Shown: positions 31,628 to 38,749 of the stretch, piece by piece | Layout: every line of letters starts with the position of its first letter | Numbering within the stretch: the first letter of the stretch is position 1 | From: Rhizobium sp. BK602 | GTDB lineage: Bacteria > Pseudomonadota > Alphaproteobacteria > Rhizobiales > Rhizobiaceae | NCBI RefSeq assembly: GCF_014195095.1 | Contig: NZ_JACIBC010000008.1 | Location: 62,001-126,000 of the forward strand | DNA: 64,000 nucleotides | Reading direction: 5' to 3' | Position numbers and translations under genes: made by a program | Notes under the pieces: generated by a model | What the model saw: only the letters and a program-made list of their open reading frames with translations | What the model was told of the DNA's origin: nothing | Database searches by the model: none

Positions 31628-34318
31628 GTGTCTAAATCTCTTGACAGTTTCAATTGTCGTTCCACGCTGAACGTCGGCGGAAAAGACTATGTCTATTTCA
31701 GCCTACCGAAGGCCGAGGCCAATGGTCTGCCCGGCGTTTCCAAGCTGCCCTATTCGATGAAGGTGCTTCTGGAAAACCTGCTGCGCTTCGAAGACGGTCA
31801 GTCGGTCACCAAGGAACACATCCTTGCCGTCGCCGAATGGCTCGTCAACAAGGGCACCGTCGAGAATGAGATCGCCTATCGCCCGGCGCGCGTGCTGATG
31901 CAGGACTTCACCGGCGTTCCCGCCGTTGTCGACCTTGCCGCCATGCGCGACGCGATGGTGTCGCTCGGCGGCGATCCGGAAAAGATCAATCCGCTCGTTC
32001 CCGTCGACCTCGTTATCGACCACTCGGTCATCGTCGACGAATTCGGCACGCCGCAGGCTTTCGCCAAGAACGTCGAGCTGGAATATGAGCGCAACGGCGA
32101 GCGTTACCGCTTCCTGAAATGGGGCCAGCAGGCCTTTAAGAACTTCCGCGTCGTTCCCCCCGGCACCGGCATCTGTCATCAGGTGAACCTCGAATATCTC
32201 GGCCAGACCGTCTGGACGAAGGAAGAGGACGGCGAGACGATCGCCTATCCCGACACCTGCGTCGGCACCGATTCGCATACGACCATGATCAACGGTCTCG
32301 GCGTTCTCGGCTGGGGCGTCGGCGGTATCGAAGCTGAAGCCGCCATGCTCGGCCAGCCGGTCTCCATGCTGCTGCCTGAGGTCATCGGCTTCAAGCTCAC
32401 CGGCAAGCTCAAGGAAGGCGTTACCGCGACCGACCTCGTTTTGACCGTCGTTCAGATGCTGCGTAAGAAGGGCGTCGTCTCCAAGTTCGTCGAATTCTTC
32501 GGCCCTGGCCTCGACGCGCTGCCGCTCGCCGACCGCGCCACCATCGGCAACATGGGTCCGGAATACGGCGCGACCTGCGGCTTCTTCCCGGTCGACAAGG
32601 AAACGCTGAACTACCTCAACATGTCCGGCCGCACCAAGGACCGCATCGCGCTGGTCGAAGCCTATTCCAAGGCTCAGGGCATGTGGCGCGAAGGCGACGG
32701 CTCCGACCTCGTCTTCACCGACACGCTGGAACTCGATCTCGGCGACGTCGTGCCGTCGATGGCCGGTCCGAAGCGTCCGGAAGGCCGCATCGCGCTGGAA
32801 AACATCGCCTCCGGTTTCGCCACCTCGCTCGAAACCGAATACAAGAAGCCCGGCCAGCTTTCGAACCGCTACGCCGTCGAAGGCACGGATTTCGATCTTG
32901 GCCATGGTGACGTGGCGATCGCCGCCATCACCTCCTGCACCAACACCTCGAACCCGTCGGTGCTGATCGCGGCCGGCCTTCTCGCCCGCAATGCCGTTGC
33001 CAAGGGCCTGAAGACCAAGCCCTGGGTCAAGACCTCGCTGGCACCGGGATCTCAGGTCGTCGGCGAATATCTCGCCAAGTCCGGCCTGCAGACCGATCTC
33101 GACAAGCTCGGCTTCAATCTGGTCGGTTTCGGCTGCACCACCTGCATCGGCAATTCCGGCCCGCTGCCGGCGCCGATCTCGAAGACGATCAACGACAAGG
33201 GCCTGATCGTATCGGGCGTCCTCTCCGGCAACCGTAACTTCGAAGGCCGTATCTCGCCGGACGTCCAGGCGAACTACCTGGCTTCGCCGCCGCTCGTCGT
33301 CGCCTATGCGCTCGCCGGCTCCGTACAGCTCGATCTGACGAAGGAGCCGATCGGCGAAGACCAGAACGGCAAGCCGGTCTATCTGAAGGACATCTGGCCG
33401 ACCTCGCACGAAGTGCAGGAGTTCATCCAGAAGTACGTCACCCGCGAGCTCTATGAGAGCAAGTATGCCGACGTCTTCAAGGGCGACGCCAACTGGCAGG
33501 CCGTGCAGGTTCCCCCCGGCCAGACCTATGCCTGGGACGACAACTCGACCTATGTGCAGAACCCGCCCTATTTCGTTGGCATGGGCAAGACCGGCGCCGG
33601 CATCTCCGACATCAAGGGTGCCCGCGTTCTCGGCCTCTTCGGCGACAAGATCACCACCGACCACATTTCTCCGGCCGGTTCGATCAAGGCTGCCTCGCCG
33701 GCCGGTTCCTACCTCATCGGCCATGGCGTCGGCGTTGCCGACTTCAACCAGTACGGCACGCGCCGCGGCAACCATGAAGTTATGATGCGCGGCACCTTCG
33801 CCAACATCCGCATCCGCAATCACATGCTCGGCCCGAACGGCAAGGAAGGTGGCTACACCATCCATTACCCGTCCAAGGAAGAGACCTCGATCTACGATGC
33901 GGCCATGCAGTACAAGGCCGAGGGCGTTCCGCTCGTCATCTTCGCCGGCGTCGAATACGGCAACGGTTCATCTCGCGACTGGGCTGCCAAGGGCACGAAC
34001 CTGCTCGGCGTGCGCGCCGTGATCGCCCAGTCCTTCGAGCGCATCCACCGCTCGAACCTGGTCGGCATGGGCGTCATCCCCTTCGTCTTCGAGGATGGCA
34101 CCACCTGGGCCAGCCTCGGCCTGAAGGGTGATGAGCTCGTCACCATCGAAGGCCTGGCTGACATCAAGCCGCGCGAGCGCAAGATCGCCAAGGTCACCTA
34201 CGGCGACGGCACGGTCCGCGACATTCCGATCATCTGCCGCATCGATACGCTGGATGAGGTCGTCTACGTCAACAATGGCGGCATCCTGCAGACCGTTCTG
34301 CGCGATCTCGCCGCCTAA
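31628..34318 (+). CDS. acnA: aconitate hydratase A
   Basis: 896 aa TCA-cycle aconitase of the AcnA/IRP1 type. Cluster cysteines lie in ITSCTNTSNPSVL and GCTTCIGNSG; also TDSHTTMINGLGVLGWGVGG, SGNRNFEGR and swivel-domain motif YGNGSSRDWAAKGTNLLGV. GTG start at 31628 (MSKSLDSFNCRSTL). A strong terminator follows. IRP1-type aconitases can bind RNA when they lose the cluster; whether this one does is not visible. Confidence 0.98.
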   Translation: MSKSLDSFNCRSTLNVGGKDYVYFSLPKAEANGLPGVSKLPYSMKVLLENLLRFEDGQSVTKEHILAVAEWLVNKGTVENEIAYRPARVLMQDFTGVPAVVDLAAMRDAMVSLGGDPEKINPLVPVDLVIDHSVIVDEFGTPQAFAKNVELEYERNGERYRFLKWGQQAFKNFRVVPPGTGICHQVNLEYLGQTVWTKEEDGETIAYPDTCVGTDSHTTMINGLGVLGWGVGGIEAEAAMLGQPVSMLLPEVIGFKLTGKLKEGVTATDLVLTVVQMLRKKGVVSKFVEFFGPGLDALPLADRATIGNMGPEYGATCGFFPVDKETLNYLNMSGRTKDRIALVEAYSKAQGMWREGDGSDLVFTDTLELDLGDVVPSMAGPKRPEGRIALENIASGFATSLETEYKKPGQLSNRYAVEGTDFDLGHGDVAIAAITSCTNTSNPSVLIAAGLLARNAVAKGLKTKPWVKTSLAPGSQVVGEYLAKSGLQTDLDKLGFNLVGFGCTTCIGNSGPLPAPISKTINDKGLIVSGVLSGNRNFEGRISPDVQANYLASPPLVVAYALAGSVQLDLTKEPIGEDQNGKPVYLKDIWPTSHEVQEFIQKYVTRELYESKYADVFKGDANWQAVQVPPGQTYAWDDNSTYVQNPPYFVGMGKTGAGISDIKGARVLGLFGDKITTDHISPAGSIKAASPAGSYLIGHGVGVADFNQYGTRRGNHEVMMRGTFANIRIRNHMLGPNGKEGGYTIHYPSKEETSIYDAAMQYKAEGVPLVIFAGVEYGNGSSRDWAAKGTNLLGVRAVIAQSFERIHRSNLVGMGVIPFVFEDGTTWASLGLKGDELVTIEGLADIKPRERKIAKVTYGDGTVRDIPIICRIDTLDEVVYVNNGGILQTVLRDLAA

Positions 34319-34340
34319 TAGGCATTAAAGCCATTCTTGC

Positions 34341-34380
34341 ACGCCGCCGGGGAAAACCTTTCCGGCGGCGTCTTGTTTTT
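34341..34380 (+). terminator. acnA terminator
   Basis: ACGCCGCCGG (34341-34350) pairs with CCGGCGGCGT (34362-34371) around an 11-nt loop, followed by CTTGTTTTT. Rest of the gap to 34580 is unremarkable. Confidence 0.92.
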
Positions 34381-34580
34381 CACGCTGATGTGTTCGGTGC
34401 GGCCGCCTCAGCGCCTCCTCTCACCCCTTCGTGACTTTTAGTCATCGCGCTTAGCTATTATCTCTTGTTTCAGATTTATCAGGCTTGATGAGAGCTTTAC
34501 GGATACCCTGGAAAGCGGCAGGCGATTTCAGGGTCATGCGTCGGCTTTGGCCTCCAGCGCGTGAGAAAGAGGTATAGGGA

Positions 34581-35324
34581 ATGCGCCTTCGATTTTTGGT
34601 TCCACTTCTGGCAGGCATCGCGCTCACGAGTTCGCTGCATGCGCAGGAGCTTGCCAAGATCAAGGGCGTCGTCGAGCTCTTCACCTCTCAAGGATGCGCG
34701 TCCTGTCCGCCGGCCGACGCCGCGTTCCGCAAGCTGATCGGCCAGGGCGATGTCGTCGCGCTCGCCTATCATGTCGACTACTGGAACTATCTCGGCTGGA
34801 ACGACACGATGGCGTCCAAGGACAATACGGCCCGCCAATATGCCTATGCGCGGACGATGGGCCGCAGCGGGGTCTACACGCCGCAGGCGATCATCAACGG
34901 CCGGGACCATATCAGCGGCGCGGACCTCAATGGCATCAACGTCAAGCTCGATGACTTCCAGCATCAGGGCAAGGGACTGACGGTCGCGGTAAACGCGGCG
35001 ATGAAGGGCGACGAGCTGGAGATCAAGATCGGCTCCGGCCAGGGGAAGGCCAATGTGGTCGTCGCCTATTTCGACAAGGAACAGCTCGTCTCCCCGAAGG
35101 GCGGCGAAAACAACGGCCAGCAGATCGCCTATCTGCATGCGGTTTCCGATGTCGAGACCGTCGGCATGTGGGACGGCAAGGAAATGAATGTCGTGCTGCC
35201 GGCGAATGTCCTGGACAAGGCCGGCCGGCGTGGCCTGGCGGTTCTGCTGCAATCCTCCACGCCCTCGGGAGATCCCGCCGCCATCATCGGTGCGACGGTA
35301 CTGACGATCGGCTCGGACGGCTGA
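34581..35324 (+). CDS. DUF1223 thioredoxin-like secreted protein
   Basis: 247 aa. Signal peptide of about 22 residues (MRLRFLVPLLAGIALTSSLH, cleavage after AQ region), then VVELFTSQGCASCPPADAAF with a CxxC-type redox motif, YHVDYWNYLGWNDTMA and YTPQAIINGRDH, the DUF1223 hallmarks. Likely a periplasmic thioredoxin-fold protein; a redox role is inferred from the CASC motif. It stands alone. Confidence 0.88.
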   Translation: MRLRFLVPLLAGIALTSSLHAQELAKIKGVVELFTSQGCASCPPADAAFRKLIGQGDVVALAYHVDYWNYLGWNDTMASKDNTARQYAYARTMGRSGVYTPQAIINGRDHISGADLNGINVKLDDFQHQGKGLTVAVNAAMKGDELEIKIGSGQGKANVVVAYFDKEQLVSPKGGENNGQQIAYLHAVSDVETVGMWDGKEMNVVLPANVLDKAGRRGLAVLLQSSTPSGDPAAIIGATVLTIGSDG

Positions 35325-35361
35325 TCGGCCTTTTCTCACTGACGGGTGGACGGAAAGCTCT

Positions 35362-35430
35362 CTATTTTGGCTGGCGCCGAATCTCTATTTTTGCTGCGAA
35401 AAAAGGTCCCTATTTTGGCTGGTGCCAAAA
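35362..35430 (+). repeat. three imperfect tandem repeats of CTATTTTGGCTG type
   Basis: CTATTTTGGCTGG (35362), CTATTTTTGCTGC (35385) and CTATTTTGGCTGG (35410) recur at 23- and 25-bp spacing in the 357-bp gap between the DUF1223 and DUF2794 genes, each followed by GCGAA or GCCAA-like sequence. The block is A/T-rich against its surroundings. It may be a cluster of binding sites or a degraded minisatellite. No convincing gene is present. Confidence 0.55.
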
Positions 35431-35494
35431 AGGGGGAGTGCCCGGCAAGGACGCATTCGGGGCTGGGGTTCGGTCGATGCGCCCCGGCCGGGCC

Positions 35495-35516
35495 GTTTGG
35501 CGCGGCGGCGCCAAAC
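35495..35516. repeat. perfect inverted repeat upstream of DUF2794 gene
   Basis: GTTTGGCGC (35495-35503) pairs with GCGCCAAAC (35508-35516) over a GGCG loop. No T-run follows, so it is more likely a protein-binding or structural site than a terminator. Confidence 0.45.
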
Positions 35517-35681
35517 CGCAGCCTATAGTTCCGCCAAATGGGGCGTCGTTTTGACTGAAATGCGGCAGTGCCGAGATGCTTGCTCCCCTGCAAAAAATTG
35601 TGAGCGACGGCCCGTCTTGCAATTTGGCGCGTCTGAGGCAAACTGTCACCTACTTGTCATGGTACAGCCCCTGGGGGATTG

Positions 35682-36083
35682 ATGACTGATCAGCCGGATT
35701 TGCGACACGGCGAAAGCCGCTCCGTCGACACCACTTCTTCCGTCGTCGTCGATCTCAGGGAATACAAACAAAGCAAGGACCCGCTGCCGGTGACCTTCCA
35801 TCGAAGGGAGCTGGATGCGATCCTGTGGATCTATGGCCGCATGGTCGGGGAGGGCGAGTGGCGCGACTATGCCATCGACCATCTCAAGGACAAGGCCGTC
35901 TTCTCCGTCTTCAAGCGTTCCGGTGAAATGCCGCTGTTCCGTATCGAGAAGAACCCGAAGCTTGCCGCCAAGCAGGGGGCCTTCTCCGTGGTCAACACCA
36001 ACGGCATGATCCTGAAGCGCGGTCATGAGCTGAGCCAGGTGCTGAAGGTCTTCGACAAGCAATTGAAGCTGGTCGAGACCTGA
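35682..36083 (+). CDS. DUF2794 protein
   Basis: 133 aa alphaproteobacterial protein of unknown function. Typical segments: VVDLREYKQSKDPLPVTFHRRELDAILWIYGRMVGEGEWRDYAID, then FSVFKRSGEMPLFRIEKNPKLA and a C-terminal GHELSQVLKVFDKQLKLVE. ATG 35682 is preceded by CTGGGGGATT. Soluble, no signal peptide. A terminator hairpin follows. Confidence 0.88.
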   Translation: MTDQPDLRHGESRSVDTTSSVVVDLREYKQSKDPLPVTFHRRELDAILWIYGRMVGEGEWRDYAIDHLKDKAVFSVFKRSGEMPLFRIEKNPKLAAKQGAFSVVNTNGMILKRGHELSQVLKVFDKQLKLVET

Positions 36084-36109
36084 TTTCTCTCGCAGTCTGC
36101 GCCAATGAA

Positions 36110-36133
36110 AAGCCCCGCCGACGAGCGGGGCTT
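36110..36133 (+). terminator. terminator after the DUF2794 gene
   Basis: AAGCCCCGC (36110-36118) and GCGGGGCTT (36125-36133) form a perfect 9-bp stem with a 6-nt loop, 26 bp after the stop. The T-run is short. Confidence 0.75.
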
Positions 36134-36164
36134 CGATGGGATATGGTCGCTTCCTGATCCGAAC

Positions 36165-36270
36165 CTAGAGCATTTCCGCTTTTCTTCGAATCGCGAAAAC
36201 GCTCTATCCTTTTGTTTTTACGCAATTCCGGACGGAAAACCGCTACGCACTTTTCCTGGAATTGCTCTAG
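36165..36270. repeat. RIME-like palindromic intergenic element, about 106 bp
   Basis: Terminal inverted repeats CTAGAGCA (36165-36172) and TGCTCTAG (36263-36270) flank internal palindromic blocks (GCGAAAACGCTCTATCC, AATTCCGGACGGAAAACCGC). Size and composition fit the Rhizobium-specific intergenic mosaic elements (RIME). It lies just 3' of the convergent porin gene, whose stop is at 36267, so the porin's last bases fall inside the element end. Confidence 0.8.
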
Positions 36271-36878
36271 AATTTCAGGCCGACGCCCAGATTGATCGTC
36301 TGCTCGGTGAGGTCGCTCTTCACGCCCTGCAGTTCCTTGCTGCCATAGTCGCTGTAGCGGTATTCCGCGCGGGCGAAGATGCTGCTGGTGAGCGCATAGT
36401 CGGCGCCGGCGCCGGCCGTCCAACCGTTGAAGATCACCTTGCCGTCGCCGGAGCCGGGCACTTCGGCGAAGCCGCGCGCCGCGGCCCATCCGCCCGCGCC
36501 GTAGATCAGCAGATTGTCGAAGGCATAGCCGACCCTGGCGCGAACCGCACCGGACCAGTCGGTGCCGACGCTCGAGGCATTGGCGACGGCTTTGTCATTC
36601 CAATTATAGTCGACATTGCCGTCCACGCCGACGACGACATTGTCGAGTTGATAATTGTAGCCGAAGAAATTGCCGAGCAGCCCGCCCTTGAAGTCCTCGG
36701 ATTGGCTGCCGCGGCTGAATTTGAAGTCGCCGCTGGTGATCGAGCCGCCGCCGTGAATGCCGAAATAGGGACCGGACCAGGTGAAGGTCGGAGCGGCGGC
36801 CGGTGCCTCGGTCAGATCGGCGGCAAGGGCGGAGGTCGAGGTCAGGGCAAGCAAGGCGGGAATGAGCAAATGTCTCAT
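36267..36878 (-). CDS. Omp25/31-type outer-membrane beta-barrel protein
   Basis: 203 aa. Signal peptide MRHLLIPALLALTSTSALAA, then WSGPYFGIHGGGSI, GGLLGNFFGYNYQLDNVVVGVDG, a mid-barrel GAVRARVGYAFDNLLIYGAGGWA and the C-terminal ARAEYRYSDYGSKEL ... INLGVGLKF ending in Phe, the outer-membrane assembly signal. This is the small porin family of Rhizobiales (Omp25, Omp31, RopB). The gene has an opposite-strand long open frame that is only a shadow. Confidence 0.93.
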   Translation of the reverse strand: MRHLLIPALLALTSTSALAADLTEAPAAAPTFTWSGPYFGIHGGGSITSGDFKFSRGSQSEDFKGGLLGNFFGYNYQLDNVVVGVDGNVDYNWNDKAVANASSVGTDWSGAVRARVGYAFDNLLIYGAGGWAAARGFAEVPGSGDGKVIFNGWTAGAGADYALTSSIFARAEYRYSDYGSKELQGVKSDLTEQTINLGVGLKF

Positions 36879-37118
36879 ATAAATTTCCTTTGTAATCCAT
36901 GGACGCTCGCCCGAAGCCCAGGCGTGCGCGGGTCTCGATGCGAGGTGAATGAACGCCGATACGCGGATGGAAACAGGTGGTTGCGTGGAGGTTGTCGCCG
37001 CAAACTAGCGCATCGAATGTTGCGATGGCTGTTTTAATGTTCAGAAATGTTGCGGGCGCGGGCGGGCGAGGTTTCCGCCGGTCTTTTCAGCTTTTCCAGG
37101 CGGAATATCGAGGCCGTG

Positions 37119-37676
37119 TCAGGCGCTGAACAGGCTTCCCGGATAGGCAGCCAGATCCGGGTCGGTGTCCGTGCCGTCGCCGAGGGTCTTTTGCATCAGC
37201 ATCGTGTCCAGCCAGCGCCCATGCTTGTAGCCGGCGCCTTTCAGCAGGCCGATCTCCGCAAAACCTATGGACCGGTGCAGGGCGATGGAGGCGGGCGTCG
37301 CGCCGCCGATGACGGCGATCATCTGGCGGAAGCCGAGCGCCTCGCATTCCTGCACGAGATTGGACAGCAGCAGCCGGCCGAGGCCGCGTCCGCGCGCCTC
37401 CTCGGCGAGATAGATCGAATCCTCGACCATCCAGCGATAGGCCGGCCGTGGGCGGAAGGCGGAAGCATAGGCGTAGCCGAGCAGCGTGCCGTTCTCATCC
37501 TCGGCGGTGATGTAGGGATAGTTCCTGTCGCGGATCGCCTGGAAGCGGCTTGCCATCTCCTCTTCGCCCGGCGGGGTGATCTCGTAGCTTGCCGTGCTGT
37601 GCAAGACGGCGTCGCGATAGATGGCGGTGATGCGGGGAAGATCGGCCGGGACGGTCTTGCGAAGGTGGAAGGGCAT
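37119..37676 (-). CDS. GNAT acetyltransferase, phosphinothricin/methionine-sulfone type
   Basis: 185 aa of the Pat/YncA (MddA) branch: LRKTVPADLPRITAIYRDAV, ASYEITPPGEEEMASRF, AYASAFRPRPAYRWMVEDSIYL, the acetyl-CoA loop EARGRGLGRLLLSNLV and SIALHRSIGFAEIGLLKGAGYKHGRWLD. Such enzymes acetylate phosphinothricin, methionine sulfoximine or similar amino acid analogues. The 240-bp gap to the porin gene carries no gene. Confidence 0.88.
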   Translation of the reverse strand: MPFHLRKTVPADLPRITAIYRDAVLHSTASYEITPPGEEEMASRFQAIRDRNYPYITAEDENGTLLGYAYASAFRPRPAYRWMVEDSIYLAEEARGRGLGRLLLSNLVQECEALGFRQMIAVIGGATPASIALHRSIGFAEIGLLKGAGYKHGRWLDTMLMQKTLGDGTDTDPDLAAYPGSLFSA

Positions 37677-37694
37677 TGATCTCTGTTGCCTGAT

Positions 37695-37727
37695 CTAGGG
37701 TAATTCCAGGAAAAGTGTGGAGCGGCG
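37695..37727. repeat. truncated RIME-like fragment
   Basis: CTAGGGTAATTCCAGGAAAA then GTGTGGAGCGG matches one end of the element at 36165-36270 (CTAGAGCAATTCCAGGAAAA, GTGCGTAGCGG) read on the opposite strand. It lies just upstream of the GNAT gene and may overlap its promoter. Confidence 0.6.
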
Positions 37728-37763
37728 GTATAAAATCCCACGCCGCGCCGTCAGGCAAATAGA

Positions 37764-37785
37764 AAAGGCGGCCGAAGCCGCCTTT
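37764..37785 (-). terminator. terminator of the BAX-inhibitor-like gene
   Basis: AAAGGCGGC (37764-37772) and GCCGCCTTT (37777-37785) form a perfect 9-bp stem with a CGAA tetraloop, 26 bp after the stop. Confidence 0.88.
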
Positions 37786-37811
37786 CCAAAGCTTGGCTCG
37801 TCCGGCTGCGA

Positions 37812-38555
37812 TTATCGGCGATTGCCCATGAATTGCAGCAGGAACATGAACAGGTTGATGAAGTCCAGGTAGAGCGACAGGGCGCCCATGATGGCCTTGC
37901 GGCCGGCTACGGCCACATCGTCGGCTTCATAGTACATGTCCTTGATCCGCTGCGTATCCCAGGCGGTCAGGCCCGCGAAGACCAGCACGCCGATCACCGA
38001 GATGGCGAACTGCAGGGCGGACGACGCCAGGAAGATGTTCACGAGCGCCGCGATGATCAGGCCGAAGAGACCCATCATCAGGAACGAGCCCATCGCCGAC
38101 AGGTCACGCTTGGTCGTGTAGCCGTAGAGCGACAGCGCGCCGAAGGAGGCGGCGGTCACGAAGAAGGTCTGCACGACGCTCTGGCCGGTGTAGATGATGA
38201 AGATCGACGACAGCGACAGGCCCACCAGCGCGGCGTAGACCCAGAAGGTCGTCGTCGCGGCGGCCACGCTCATGCGGTTGATCCTGAAGCTCAGGAAGAA
38301 CACCATCGCCAGCGGGGCGAAGATGACCACCCACTTCAGCGGGCTCAGATAGATCGCCTGGCCGAAGGCCGTGATCTGTCCGTTCGCGAAAGCGAGCGAG
38401 AAGGAGAGATAGGCGGCAACACCCGTGATCGCCAGACCCAGCGCCATCAGGTTGTAGACCTTGAGCATGTAGGCTCGAAGGCCCTCGTCTATCATCGCAC
38501 CGGTCTGCGCGCCTGCTTGCGGCGTCCGGTTTTGGTAATTGCGAAAGTCAGCCAT
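37812..38555 (-). CDS. Bax inhibitor-1 (YccA/YbhL) family membrane protein
   Basis: 247 aa with seven hydrophobic helices. Family pattern: an N-terminal FLxxVYNLMALGLAITGVAAY-like first helix, SLSSIFIIYTG, GALSLYGYTTKRDLSAMGSFLMMGLFGL, the WDTQRIKDMYYEAD loop and the final SLYLDFINLFMFLLQFMG. The E. coli relative YccA inhibits FtsH; others conduct Ca2+. ATG 38555 is preceded by GAGG at 5 nt. Confidence 0.94.
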   Translation of the reverse strand: MADFRNYQNRTPQAGAQTGAMIDEGLRAYMLKVYNLMALGLAITGVAAYLSFSLAFANGQITAFGQAIYLSPLKWVVIFAPLAMVFFLSFRINRMSVAAATTTFWVYAALVGLSLSSIFIIYTGQSVVQTFFVTAASFGALSLYGYTTKRDLSAMGSFLMMGLFGLIIAALVNIFLASSALQFAISVIGVLVFAGLTAWDTQRIKDMYYEADDVAVAGRKAIMGALSLYLDFINLFMFLLQFMGNRR

Positions 38556-38749
38556 GTTTTCCTCTTTCAAGCTCCGATATGTATACGGTGTCGGGCCTTC
38601 CGGTCCCAGGCGCCGCTGCGGAGCTCCAGCATGCCTGTGCAGAATATGAGGCTTTCAAGGCCCGCACACAAGGGCCTAGGGCTCGTGGCGGGGTTAAATC
38701 GGTGTAATATCGGGCTGTTTTGGCGGCGAATGATCTGCGCGAGCCAGCG

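Noticed and set aside
31703..33865. 720-codon open frame antisense to acnA
   Set aside because: Mirror frame of a highly biased coding sequence; no family-like motifs and no ribosome site.
35362..35430. Possible CRISPR array
   Set aside because: Only three imperfect repeats with 10-12 bp between them; no spacer-length units and no cas genes.
35346..35554. Short frames over the CTATTTT tandem repeats
   Set aside because: Peptides such as LSILAGAESLFLL arise from the DNA repeats in more than one frame; no start context.
36105..37037. Open frame opposite the porin gene
   Set aside because: The minus-strand porin has a signal peptide, beta-barrel pattern and terminal Phe; the plus-strand frame runs through a RIME-like repeat and is not protein-like.
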